Assembly (NCBI GenBank): GCA_964475985.1
Contig: CAYYYP010000002.1
Coordinates: 124,001 to 188,000 of the forward strand
Source: CAYYYP01 sp964475985
GTDB lineage: Bacteria; Bdellovibrionota; UBA1018; CAYHWW01
Reading direction: 5' to 3'
Length of the DNA stretch: 64,000 nucleotides
The position numbers were made by a program, and so were the translations under genes. The notes under the pieces are model-generated. The model was not told where the DNA came from and did not search any database. It was given only the letters and a program-made list of their open reading frames with translations. Of the stretch, positions 34,958 to 44,565 are shown piece by piece (position 1 is the stretch's first letter; each line of letters starts with the position of its first letter).

Positions 34958-35785
34958 TCAGTTCAGTTCTAAAATTCCTTCGATATCGGAATAGTCGCCT
35001 TCCTCGTTAAAAGATTTAATGGGAAGGCGGCCTTCCATTCGTTTAAACGCGTGGGGTGCAGTTTGCGTAAACTCAAAAAATATGGGTCCGGCAAACATGG
35101 CGATGAAAACGCTAGACGGTTTCATTTGAAAACGAACCATCTTTTCACCTTTATCGACGACCTTCAGAGTTAGGCCCACCGTCTCAAGCCTTGAAGGAAT
35201 GATCACCCGCAGATCAAGGTCATTTTCCTTCATCAAATGGTCCCACTCCTGAAGGACAACGCCTTGAAGCTGGCTAAAGGAGACCGTGCCCTCGCGAAGA
35301 CCCTCTGAATCATCCGAAGTTTCAAGAATGTGATTCTCAAAATCCCATTTTTCAAGATGAAATTGAAGTTCATTTTGTTCCGAAGTAACTACGGCATCTT
35401 CACGGGATTGTTTTTGATGGAATTCGTAGCGCACAAACTTCATTTTTGGATTCATCGTCCCTGGTTTAGGTTTTTTTTCAAATGCCATAATGGTTTTGTC
35501 TTCCAATAATAGCTCGCCATTTAATGCGCCTTTATAACGAGTGATGAGTTCCCAGCCGTTAGCCCTATCGTGTTTTTCCGCCTCAAAGTTCGCGACCAAA
35601 GAACTGGTCAGGGCAGTTTTCTTTTTTGGAAAAAGTGCGATGGAGGGCTGTGGCTCCTTAAGGAAAATGCGCCCCTTCAAATGAGAAACCGGAGCGGCGA
35701 CACTTGCAGGAATGAAGGGTGGGCATAAAAATAATGCAACGCAGCAGATCGTCCGCGGTGATATAGATGCAAAATGTCTTTTCAT
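34958..35785 (-). CDS. Exported protein, unknown
   Basis: From the ATG at 35785 this is a 275-residue protein with a signal peptide (TICCVALFLCPPFIPASVAA). A TTG at 35803 would lengthen it by six residues. The mature part is beta-rich, with repeated patterns such as GELLLEDKTIMAF, MKFVRYEFHQ and NELQFHLEKWDF, and ends in FFEFTQTAPHAF and EGILELN. It looks like a periplasmic lipocalin- or DUF-type barrel, but I cannot name it. The 5' end overlaps that of the divergent UDG-like gene by 12 bases. The 3' end converges on gdhA with 11 bases between. Confidence 0.55.
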   Translation of the reverse strand: MKRHFASISPRTICCVALFLCPPFIPASVAAPVSHLKGRIFLKEPQPSIALFPKKKTALTSSLVANFEAEKHDRANGWELITRYKGALNGELLLEDKTIMAFEKKPKPGTMNPKMKFVRYEFHQKQSREDAVVTSEQNELQFHLEKWDFENHILETSDDSEGLREGTVSFSQLQGVVLQEWDHLMKENDLDLRVIIPSRLETVGLTLKVVDKGEKMVRFQMKPSSVFIAMFAGPIFFEFTQTAPHAFKRMEGRLPIKSFNEEGDYSDIEGILELN

Positions 35786-36451
35786 GTTTCTGAAACATCT
35801 CAAAAAGTACGGGGAATTATAAGCTCAAATCCGGAATGGCAAAAACACTTAGACCATTCAGTTTATGAAAAGCTAGGACGTGACCCACTTGAACCCTTAC
35901 TTTTTAGCGGGAATCCTAAAGCGGGCCTTGCGATCCTAGGAAGGGATCCCGGCAAGGATGAAATTAAATTACAAACCCCTCTCATCGGCGCCGCCGGTAA
36001 AACTTTGCGAAAAGGCCTCTTTGAATATTTCGTGGGGGGCGAGCCCAAGGATATTGCCGATTACCGCAAAGTTGAGGATCACGTTTTTTTCGTCAATACA
36101 GTTCCCTATAAACCCAAAGGGAATTTACCCTGGGCAAAGTCGCTACAGGATGCGTTGGCGCCGGAGATTTCAAAGTTGCTGGTTGAATATTGGCGGGGAG
36201 ATGTCTTGTTTTGCCTAGGTACCCAAGCCTGGAATTGGTTCTCACTCAACATGATGAAAGAACCGGTGGCGGTAGCCTCTACGGAAGAGCTTTTTTCAAA
36301 GGAGTTCTCAGTGGCCCTGACTAGGCCAGGAGCTCAAGGAAAATCGCAAAAGCAAATCAGAGTGTTTGTTTTGCCTCATCCGTCTCCGCTTAATATTCGT
36401 TGGAAGAAAAGATTTCCCGAAATTTTAAAGTCGCGACTGAAGGAAATTTAA
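35774..36451 (+). CDS. Uracil-DNA glycosylase superfamily protein
   Basis: This is a 225-residue cytoplasmic protein. The first active-site motif of the superfamily reads GRDPGKDE (residues 56-63), with a following GAAGKTLRKGL as in family 4-type enzymes. The second reads HPSPLN (about 201-206). VFFVNTVPYKP and VLFCLGTQAWNWF give the intervening strands. It is therefore a candidate base-excision glycosylase. The Asp in motif 1 and the His in motif 2 are present, but the exact subfamily and activity are not certain. No Fe-S Cys ligands are visible. It is divergent from, and overlaps by 12 bases, the 5' end of the neighbouring exported gene. Confidence 0.7.
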   Translation: MSFHVSETSQKVRGIISSNPEWQKHLDHSVYEKLGRDPLEPLLFSGNPKAGLAILGRDPGKDEIKLQTPLIGAAGKTLRKGLFEYFVGGEPKDIADYRKVEDHVFFVNTVPYKPKGNLPWAKSLQDALAPEISKLLVEYWRGDVLFCLGTQAWNWFSLNMMKEPVAVASTEELFSKEFSVALTRPGAQGKSQKQIRVFVLPHPSPLNIRWKKRFPEILKSRLKEI

Positions 36452-36473
36452 TTCTATTCAGGAATTCTAAACT

Positions 36474-36881
36474 TCATCCCTGACCGGGAGTCCTTGGGCC
36501 CCAGCCGGGCACTCCACGGCGCCACACCTCTGGAGAGTAAGGCGGTGCGGGCGGCGGAACAATCTCCGGTCCACGCTCCGTAGTTTCTGGCACAACCGGC
36601 ACGATCTCCAACTGCTCTTCACCAACTTCAGGTCTACGCGTTGGTGTGGGCGCCGGCGGATTTGGATCCGGCATTTCTGGTGCATAGGGATCGTTGGGTT
36701 CAATCTCGCCGTAATTTCCGTCGGCAGAGACCCCACCCCCCATGGCTTCTAAACAAGTGAGAATGGATCCAGTCGTTTGATCAAGAGGTGACGCCCAAGC
36801 CCCGTTTAGAAAAAAGGGTTGGAATGCATAAAAAGAGAAGGCCCCGAGACTTAGAATTTTTTTAAAACTCATTGGCAACAT
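36474..36881 (-). CDS. Small exported Pro/Glu-rich protein
   Basis: This is a 135-residue protein with a signal sequence (ILSLGAFSFYAFQPFFLNGAWA; start ATG 36881 or 36872). The mature part is disordered, Pro- and Glu-rich (PNPPAPTPTRRPEV, EIVPPPAPPYSPEV), and has a single Cys in SILTCLEAM. It could be a periplasmic spacer or a surface protein. No family recognised. It converges on the UDG-like gene with 22 bases between. Confidence 0.5.
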   Translation of the reverse strand: MLPMSFKKILSLGAFSFYAFQPFFLNGAWASPLDQTTGSILTCLEAMGGGVSADGNYGEIEPNDPYAPEMPDPNPPAPTPTRRPEVGEEQLEIVPVVPETTERGPEIVPPPAPPYSPEVWRRGVPGWGPRTPGQG

Positions 36882-36956
36882 ATGTCTAACTACCCCCTAT
36901 GTGCACGGCCAGGGCTCGACGGTCTTTTATGCGAACCATCACATCTTTTGGTTTTA

Positions 36957-37005
36957 GGGATTCAGAAAAGCGTCAACTCCCCCAGTCAAAACTTTTCTGA
37001 ATCCC
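36957..37005. repeat. 14-bp perfect inverted repeat in a gene-free stretch
   Basis: Arms gggattcagaaaag (36957-36970) and its exact complement (36992-37005) flank a 21-base loop. The 284-base interval 36882-37165 has no other recognisable gene. The repeat lies upstream of the Pro-rich gene and downstream of the RNase D-like gene. No T-tract follows on either strand. Confidence 0.8.
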
Positions 37006-37165
37006 AACTTTTAAAACAACTGCTCCACTCCCACTAACTACCGTAATGTTCATCACGCTGCTTTAAGTAGCGGACGTGTCATTTATTCACACTACGCGCG
37101 AGGTTTTGCAATAGGCCTGTAAAAATTTTCTAGTGAATTCCTATAAAAATTATATGGGCGCCGCA

Positions 37166-38560
37166 TTAGCCGGGGTGCGTCGTAATGCGCTTTTTATCGG
37201 GGTTAGAACCCGTTTTCATTGGTTTTTCGGTCTTTTCAACTGAAATAAGGCGCGGTTCGGTGCCCACTAAGCACAATGCTGTTTCGCCCTGCAGAATTTT
37301 TATGAGTTCTTTGCCAATAAGGCTTCTAGCTTCATGATTGAGGAGCCCCAGACGCTCCAAATCAGCCTCTTCTTTGAGCTCCTTTGTAGAAAATGCACGC
37401 AATGCATCAAGAAGATGATCATGAGTTACAAGGAGCCGCGCCGTAATTTCATGGTCAAGCGCAAGGATCTTCACAGTCGCTTGGAGGAATTCAACCGTTT
37501 GATTTTCCCGGACGGTGGCGGGATTTCTTTTGGCGCCCGCTCGTTGACCATCTACCGGGAGGTCTGCGCCATAGATCAACTGTTTGGCTTTAAGATGGGG
37601 GTCAGATTCTTTTTCAACCGCGGCAAAAATTTCAAAAAACCTTTTAGCGCCCCGCGACAGTTCGGCCTTTGCCATTCCACGAAATCCTAAAAGGTCTTCC
37701 TCATTCTTGGGTCTTGCGGAAGCCAGGTCCACGAGCACATCTTCGTCGGCAAGCCTGCGGCGAGGAATATTAATCTGACGGGCTCGTTCTTCGCGCCATC
37801 TCATGAGTTCCACCAGGGCTAAAAAACCGCGAGCATCGGATTTACCCGAGCGAAAAAACCGTTTTGAATGTTCAACGACATCAAATTGCAATTCTTCTGG
37901 TTTTTCCCAGCGCGCCGATACCCTAAGCGCCCAGTCGCGCCTGGTCAGTCGATCAAGGTTTTGTAGAATTTGTGAGCCCAGCTCAACTAGGTGCGCAACG
38001 TCTCCCGCTGCGTAACGAATCAGTGTTTCCGGCAGTGGGCGCCTGCGCCAATCCGTGCGGGCGTGACCCTTTTGCAGATCAACGTTCAAAAATTCCTTAA
38101 GCAGTTTGGCTAGTCCGATATTGTCGCCGTGGCCGAGTAGGGATGCCGCAAGGGAAGTGTCGAGAGTTGGCGTTAGCGTAGTGCTTAACGATGTAAAAAA
38201 ACATTCCTGATCCTGACCGCCAGCATGCAAAATTTTAAGGATGGGCATTCCGGAAATTTCAGAATTCAGGACTGCTAGTAATTTTTTTAGGGCGTGGGTA
38301 CCTTCCATATTGGTGGGAATTCCACGCTGCGGGGCCAGCAGCGCCTGCGAATCCACGAGCCACACTCGCTCGAGCGTTCCGATTTGAATGAGCGAGAGTT
38401 CTGGAATGAATGTGCTTTCTCGCATGAATTCCGTATCAATGGCTAACAAGGGTGGGGAAGTAGGATGCTTCAGGCGAAGTTTTTTGAGATCCGCTTCAAG
38501 AATGTGGGGAAGCTCTCCGATCAATTTTTCAATGCATTCAGGTGAGTCAAGAAGAACCAT
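37166..38560 (-). CDS. rnd: RNase D-like 3'-5' exoribonuclease with HRDC domain and C-terminal extension
   Basis: RNase D trims the 3' ends of tRNA and other structured RNAs. From the ATG at 38560 the protein has 464 residues. The DEDD exonuclease motifs are AIDTEFMRESTF (motif I), ILHAGGQDQECF (motif II) and YAAGDVAHL (motif III). An HRDC-type helical domain follows (ALVELMRWREERARQ to about residue 300). The last 120 or so residues exceed the E. coli enzyme and are mostly helical. A longer frame begins at a TTG (38596) inside the divergent gene, so I prefer 38560, which leaves 24 bases between the two genes. Confidence 0.8.
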   Translation of the reverse strand: MVLLDSPECIEKLIGELPHILEADLKKLRLKHPTSPPLLAIDTEFMRESTFIPELSLIQIGTLERVWLVDSQALLAPQRGIPTNMEGTHALKKLLAVLNSEISGMPILKILHAGGQDQECFFTSLSTTLTPTLDTSLAASLLGHGDNIGLAKLLKEFLNVDLQKGHARTDWRRRPLPETLIRYAAGDVAHLVELGSQILQNLDRLTRRDWALRVSARWEKPEELQFDVVEHSKRFFRSGKSDARGFLALVELMRWREERARQINIPRRRLADEDVLVDLASARPKNEEDLLGFRGMAKAELSRGAKRFFEIFAAVEKESDPHLKAKQLIYGADLPVDGQRAGAKRNPATVRENQTVEFLQATVKILALDHEITARLLVTHDHLLDALRAFSTKELKEEADLERLGLLNHEARSLIGKELIKILQGETALCLVGTEPRLISVEKTEKPMKTGSNPDKKRITTHPG

Positions 38561-38584
38561 AAATCCTATGTTAGCATCGAGGGG

Positions 38585-39994
38585 ATGGCTGACCAAACGA
38601 AACCCAAAATCGTGGAACTCAAAAATTTCTTAACCGAAACTCAGGTCCTCCATTCGGCAGAGTCTGGCGACCTTAAGACCTACGGTAAAGATTGGACTAA
38701 AGTCTTTGAACCAAATCCCAGTCTCATCGTATTTCCTAAAAGTACGGAGCAGGTGAGCCAAACTTTAAAAAAATGCCTGGAATTAGGGCTAGAAGTCGTT
38801 CCTTCGGGCGGGCGCACGGGCCTTGCTGGCGGCGCTGTAGCAAAAAATGGCGAAATCGTTCTAAGCCTTGAGAAGATGAACCGCATTTTTGAAATTGACG
38901 CGCTTGCCCTTACGGCCCATTTGCAAGGTGGCGTGGTGACGGAAGCATTGCACAATGCCTGCGCAGAAAAGGGCCTCACATGGCCCGTTGATTTTGCTTC
39001 CAAGGGCTCAAGCCACGTGGCGGGAAACATCGCAACCAATGCGGGTGGAGTGAACGTTATCCGCTACGGCCTTACGCGTCAGTGGGTTCTCGGTTTAACG
39101 GTAGCGCTGATGGATGGAAGGGTTTTGGAGCTTAACGGCACCCTTGAAAAAAATAATACTGGTTTTGATCTCAGGCAACTTTTCATCGGCACGGAAGGGA
39201 CCTTAGGAATTATCTGTGAAGCTCAGGTTAAGCTTACGCGTCTCATTAAGAATAAAAATGTTTATCTTTTTGGTTTAGATAGCCTGGCTAAAGTCTTGCT
39301 ACTCTTCCAAGACAGTCGTCTGCACGGCCCGTTTGTCTTAAGTGCTTACGAATTTTTTACGGAGCGTTGTTTACGTCGGGTGATCCAACACCGGGGTTTA
39401 CGAGCTCCCTTTACGAAGGAATATCCGTACTACGTTTTGCTTGAGGTTGAACCGCAAAATGCGGCTGACTCTGAACTTAGTGATGAGTGGCTTAGTTCAG
39501 TTTTTGAAAAAGACTTCTGTGAAGATGGCGTGCTCGCCCAAACACCAGAGCAAGCGAAGGGATTCTGGGAACTTCGGGAGAGTATTGCTGAAAGTCTTTT
39601 TGGCACAGGGCTTCCGCACAAGAACGATGTATCGTTGCCGCTTGCAAAACTTCAGAAATTTTGCGGAGAGCTTGACCATTTTTTTGGTGAGCATTATGCG
39701 GACTGGGAGGTCTGCAATTTTGGCCACATTGGGGATGGAAACCTGCACATCAATATTATGAAGCCAGAAACGCTGAGCAAGGATGAGTTTTTAAAGCGCA
39801 CCCATAAAGTGGATGAGGATCTTTTTACGCTCGTAAAAAAATATCGCGGAAGCATTTCGGCAGAACATGGGATTGGGCTTCTGAAGAAAGATTTTCTGCA
39901 TTACACGAGGACCGAAGCAGAACTTGAAATTTTACGTGAAATTAAAAAAGTTCTTGATCCAAAAGGCTTATTAAATCCCGGGAAAATTTTTTAA
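38585..39994 (+). CDS. FAD-linked D-2-hydroxyacid dehydrogenase (GlcD/D-2-hydroxyglutarate or D-lactate type)
   Basis: This is a 469-residue flavoprotein of the FAD-binding oxidoreductase family that oxidises D-2-hydroxyacids to 2-oxoacids. The N-terminal FAD-binding part shows SLIVFPKSTEQVSQ, VVPSGGRTGLAGG and SHVAGNIATNAGG. The C-terminal part shows NFGHIGDGNLHIN, SAEHGIGLLKK and DPKGLLNPGKIF. A gagggg RBS precedes the ATG. Substrate (glycolate, lactate or 2-hydroxyglutarate) is not fixed by these motifs. It converges with the fused regulator/lipoprotein frame on the minus strand, overlapping by 4 bases. Confidence 0.85.
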   Translation: MADQTKPKIVELKNFLTETQVLHSAESGDLKTYGKDWTKVFEPNPSLIVFPKSTEQVSQTLKKCLELGLEVVPSGGRTGLAGGAVAKNGEIVLSLEKMNRIFEIDALALTAHLQGGVVTEALHNACAEKGLTWPVDFASKGSSHVAGNIATNAGGVNVIRYGLTRQWVLGLTVALMDGRVLELNGTLEKNNTGFDLRQLFIGTEGTLGIICEAQVKLTRLIKNKNVYLFGLDSLAKVLLLFQDSRLHGPFVLSAYEFFTERCLRRVIQHRGLRAPFTKEYPYYVLLEVEPQNAADSELSDEWLSSVFEKDFCEDGVLAQTPEQAKGFWELRESIAESLFGTGLPHKNDVSLPLAKLQKFCGELDHFFGEHYADWEVCNFGHIGDGNLHINIMKPETLSKDEFLKRTHKVDEDLFTLVKKYRGSISAEHGIGLLKKDFLHYTRTEAELEILREIKKVLDPKGLLNPGKIF

Positions 39995-42900
39995 GGAGTG
40001 CGAGCAGCTGGCGCCGGTGGTTGATTCGGTGCAGGCGAAGGAGCCCGTGCAGGAGTCGGCGCAGTAACCGGCGCTGGGGACGGAGTTGCAGCCGGAGTTG
40101 GAGTCGAGGTAGTAGCCGGTGCTGCAGCTGGAATCATCGCAGGGCTTGCCTGCGGAACCAATCTGATCCATCGTCCCAACATATCCATAAGCCTCGTGGA
40201 CGCTCCGCTCGTGTAGAGCAAGTCAGCCGACCTCAAAAGATCGTCTACTTCCTGAGGATGGGCACCCATGAATTTTAAAAGTTCCTGGGCTCGCCCCGAA
40301 GTCATCTCGTGAACGAGCGTGCTCGCTAAGCTTTGATAAAGTTCATGGCGATGATTTTCATTTGCGCCCTCGGGATGTTCAAGAAAAGCGATAACTTCGT
40401 TCGTGACGCGGTCTACTTCGGCGCGGGGGTAGTCCCGGTGAGCCCTGCCCGCAAGGTAACGGTCCCGAAACGCATGCCATAAACTTAATTCATTTGCATT
40501 GGCGTTGGCGGCCGCGTGCGGTCGCATTGAGTCTTCCGTAATTTCGGCAAACAAGTTGCGGTAAAATGGCGTCGAAAAAGCATTTAGCAACGGATTTAAA
40601 TTTTCGGTTAAAAGCCTACGACCACCGGCTGGGTGCAAAAGGCCTTTTGTGACTTGAAGTGAGGTTTCAATCACATTGGTGGGCGTTTCCATGAGGCCCG
40701 TTGAAGGACCGGCCTGAAGAAGACTGGAGAGCATATTCAAGAGCATCTGCTTTTTATTTTCGGGTAAGTTCCAAATAGCGTCAAAGAGTGCACGCAAAAA
40801 TCCTCGTGGGTTTGCGCTATTCGCAGAACCATTAGATTCCCACTGACCACTCACAATTTCTGCATGCTGCAAAAGTGCTGGAACGAGTTCATGCAAAGTA
40901 TTCAGCGCCGCTTGATCATGGGCGAGAATGGCGCCTGATCGAAGGATTTGTTTCACTCGAACATCATTGGGGTTTAAACCACGTAACCACTTTCCGGCAA
41001 TTCGCATGATTCCGGTACGGAAGAGATCGGCCGGGGTAAGTAAGTTCGTGGTGGAGTGGGGCCTGCGCGGAAACGGTTTTCTAAGATCCGCTGGCGTGTA
41101 CTGATAAATCAGAGAGTAGAAGTTCCGGATGAGCTTCATACCAAAACAAGCGGTAGGTGACTCATCACAAGCTGCATTAGCTGGCGCATATTCCAGAAAC
41201 AGAGAAGTCACCGGAGGGCCAATGACCTCTGCATTTGCGGCGTTCCTAAACCCACGCAAATTTGAGACCTTGGAAAAACAAACCCGCTTATCGTCCGTGA
41301 AATCGGGCCCGGGATTTTGAATCTGCTGTGGGGTCACGCGACAGATTTGCAGAGGGTCACCGATACCGGTTAAAAAGTTTGTCACTAAGGCATGAATGTC
41401 ATGGGAAGGTGGTAAATCCCCTGAGTCATTAGGGTCCTGCAAGAGGCCAGGACGCTGATCCTCTGGCGCTTCATCCCAGGTGGTGGGGATCATGTACAAT
41501 CCAAAAATCGCTGGCGGAAAACTCGTATTTACCAACGCGTCGGACGGCTCAACGATGAGCGTGAGCCAGTCTAAGTTATTCAATAGAATTACTTTAGGTT
41601 TTACTTCTCCCAAGAAATAATAAGGGATCACCGTAAGGGTGTTGGCCTGTTCGATGAGAAAACTAGCCAAACGATCGGCCATGGCTAAGCTCTGTTCGCG
41701 GTAAGGCGCTTCGTGGGTCGGTGAAGTAGTTGGAAAAGCTTGGGGCCGTAAAGCCGAACCAAAGGGCGTAAAGCTTGGATTCAGACTTTTTAAGATATCA
41801 ATAAGCGCATAGGCTGCTTGATATTTATCGTGGCCCTGGGGGTCGGCGGCTGGCACTTGTCTAGTTTCTAAAGCCTGAAGCAGCGTGGAGATTCTTTGTT
41901 TAGCAATTTCTTCGCTGGGATTTTGATCCGTTAAGAGTCTGCCGCCTTGGTTTCGTTTTGCGGCAACGGAGTGAAAATCATGCTCAATGGCGTGTAGATA
42001 ATCAAAAATAATTTCTTGGGTACGCTGAGCCTTCAGTGCGGGATTAGCGGACGTCTCCGGTTCCCAAATTGCTAAAGCTCGAGAGATCGCCTCCTGCGCG
42101 GGGTACGAGTGGCTGCAATCCATCTCAGCGGTGGTGAAATCATCAAAATTCCCAACTAAATTGCAAACTCTCACCGGAGTTGAAATGGTTTCTGCCGGAG
42201 GAGTGACTTGAGGTTCGGCACGAGTTTGGGAACGTGCGACCAAGCTCAGTAATGGATCTACGGCGCTTTCGGAACGCTGATGACCTAAGAAAAAATGAAA
42301 CGCTGAAGTCAGACGAGCAATGGTTCCATTCTGAATTTCTGGCAAAACTCTCGCCATGAGCGCCGCTAAAGTATTTTGAGTTGCGTTCGCAAAAGAACGA
42401 ACTACGTTTACGGTGTAATTTAGTAAGCTTCCGCCGAGAGCAGGGGAACGCTCCCGGGAGAAAAATTCAAGTGCCGGTAAAACCCTGGAATTATCCTCAT
42501 AGAGTGCAAGGCACTGGGCCATATTTTCGATCCGGGAACTAAAATCATTCTGATTGAAATCAACGAAACTAAATTGAAAATCATAGTTTCGACAAGCGAG
42601 GATGGCCTCTGGTCTGCGAACTCTTCGGGGCAATGCGCCTGCCCGTTGAAGTTCGGTATCGATTAAGTCGTGTCGCAAATAGCGCGTGAGATCCAAAGGC
42701 GAAACCGGGTGGGTAGCAATATCGTGTCTGCCACGAGCAGTTGCGCTAGAAAAAACATTCAAAAGCGAAAACAGGAATTCTTGAAGCCTGCCATCTTCAC
42801 GCCTAGCAAGGCCTGAGAGTTCGCGTAAAACTTCGGAAAATGCATTTTGGTTTCGGCCTAGAATTTTAAAAGTAGCCGTAAAAAATGGTTCATGGGCCAC

Positions 42901-44565
42901 GGCTTGCGTCAGATTCTGTCGAATAAGATCAAAGAAAGGGTGCGCTGCTGTTCTTAAAAATGCACTACGGGTATGTTGCGCTAAGGGATGTGCCATGGGT
43001 TGAGATTCATCGATGAGAGGTTTTGTGGCGTTGATGAAATCTACCCAATGGGCAACGGAGGTTTTTGTTACGGCGCTCAGGAGAATGTGGGCCACGGATT
43101 TTCCTTGGAACTCCTCTCGTGGTGAAACTAATACTTGGGCAAGTCGCGAAAGATCCTCGCGGTCTTGAATTTTTACATTAGACGAAAGCAAAAGAAGGTC
43201 ATCCCACGCGCCTTGGGTTTCCACTCCCTTAACGATGGTTTCGAGTAACCTTAGCGCGCTAGAATCGGTGGGCAGTGCACGGGAATGCACGCGCTCCGAT
43301 AGGGTATGAATTAAACTCGTTTGCAAATATTCGGAACGGTTCATCCCACGAATAACTAGCTCAAGGCCAGCCGCTCCATCAGAATTCGCAAGGTCCATGA
43401 ACGTAGCGGTTTCCCGAAGAAAACTTGAAGGAAATTCACAAAACGGTCTTGCCGCCATGAGGCTCGTGAGAAATTCCCTAAGGGACAGATGATCGAGCTC
43501 GGAGAAAACCTGCCTTGGGCTAAGTCCCGTAAGGTTTGCCGTGCCGCTTAAGCAAGCTAGCGGGCCATGACTTTGTACCTCATTCAGTTCGTGCATGAAC
43601 GAGGGGAGGCGAGTGAAAAACTCTCCATTGGGCAAATAAAGTGAACGCATGGATTCATGAATTTTTACTAGGTTTTGCTGCCACTGCGGAGTTGCATCCG
43701 GTAAAAACGTATCGGCCGTCCGCCAAAATGAGCCATCGGCAACGCTAGAAAGCAGCGGCAGAACGAGTCCTCTAGCTTCGGAGGCAGAGGTAAAAGTTCT
43801 TTGCGAAATTTCCCACGCTAAAAATTCCTTCAATGCAAACACAATGGCCGTCAGTTCCGGAGTACCAGGGTTTGTGGTTCTAAAATGGTTTTGAATGTTC
43901 TGGAATACTCGCGTCGAAGTGGCCGCTTCCGAGAAATTCAAAAACGCTTCAAGTCGTGAATGAGTTAACTCTTGGCCTAAAAACTCGAGTGCTCGTAAAA
44001 CATTTTGATTAGGGGTGGGTGAGATCAGATTATGGACGTATCCAGAAATGCCACCTTCGGAAGTGAAATATCCTTCTTCTAAAAGTTTTACGGAGGCAAT
44101 GATCAGGTCTGGGTGCTCTAAAAACTCACCTAGCGTATCCAGCTGAAGGGCAAGGCTGCCATCATCCCTCAATGTATCCAGAGTATGTTTGACCTCAAAG
44201 AGCCTAGGATATTGGGTGAGGAGGTCACGGCTTAAAGTTTGGCTCAGTGGCGTAAGCTCTTCATCCCTTGAGGTTGCAAAAAAAGCTTCTAGCTTTGGGA
44301 TCTGCCCGTTGCTGTTGAGGCAATGCATAAGCGAGCGCAAAGCGCTGGGAGTAAATTCACTTGATGAAAGGTCAAGGCCATCACACTCAACTCTGGCTTG
44401 ATGGTAAACTGTTGCATTTGGATTTGGTGCTGCACCAATTTTTTCCGCTACGGGAATGCCACAGCCGGAGAATGGTAAAGTTAAGCATAGGATAAAGAGG
44501 ATACAGGTCGTTATGAAAGAAGAATAGATTTCTGAAGTCGTTGAAGGTTTAGGCGGGGTTTTCAT
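39991..44565 (-). other. Probable independent lipoprotein start inside the fused frame
   Basis: The ATG at 44565 begins a 1524-residue protein with a complete lipoprotein signal: a charged/polar start, the hydrophobic core ITTCILFILCLTL, and Cys after PFSG. The mature part is helical with many ARM/HEAT-like segments and ends in a proline-alanine tail. If translation begins here, this would be a stand-alone large envelope lipoprotein. The RBS upstream is weak. Confidence 0.55.

Noticed and set aside
39995..40140. GC-rich repetitive stretch as a possible DNA repeat region
   Set aside because: It encodes the Pro/Ala/Thr-rich tail of the lipoprotein; the repetition is at codon level.
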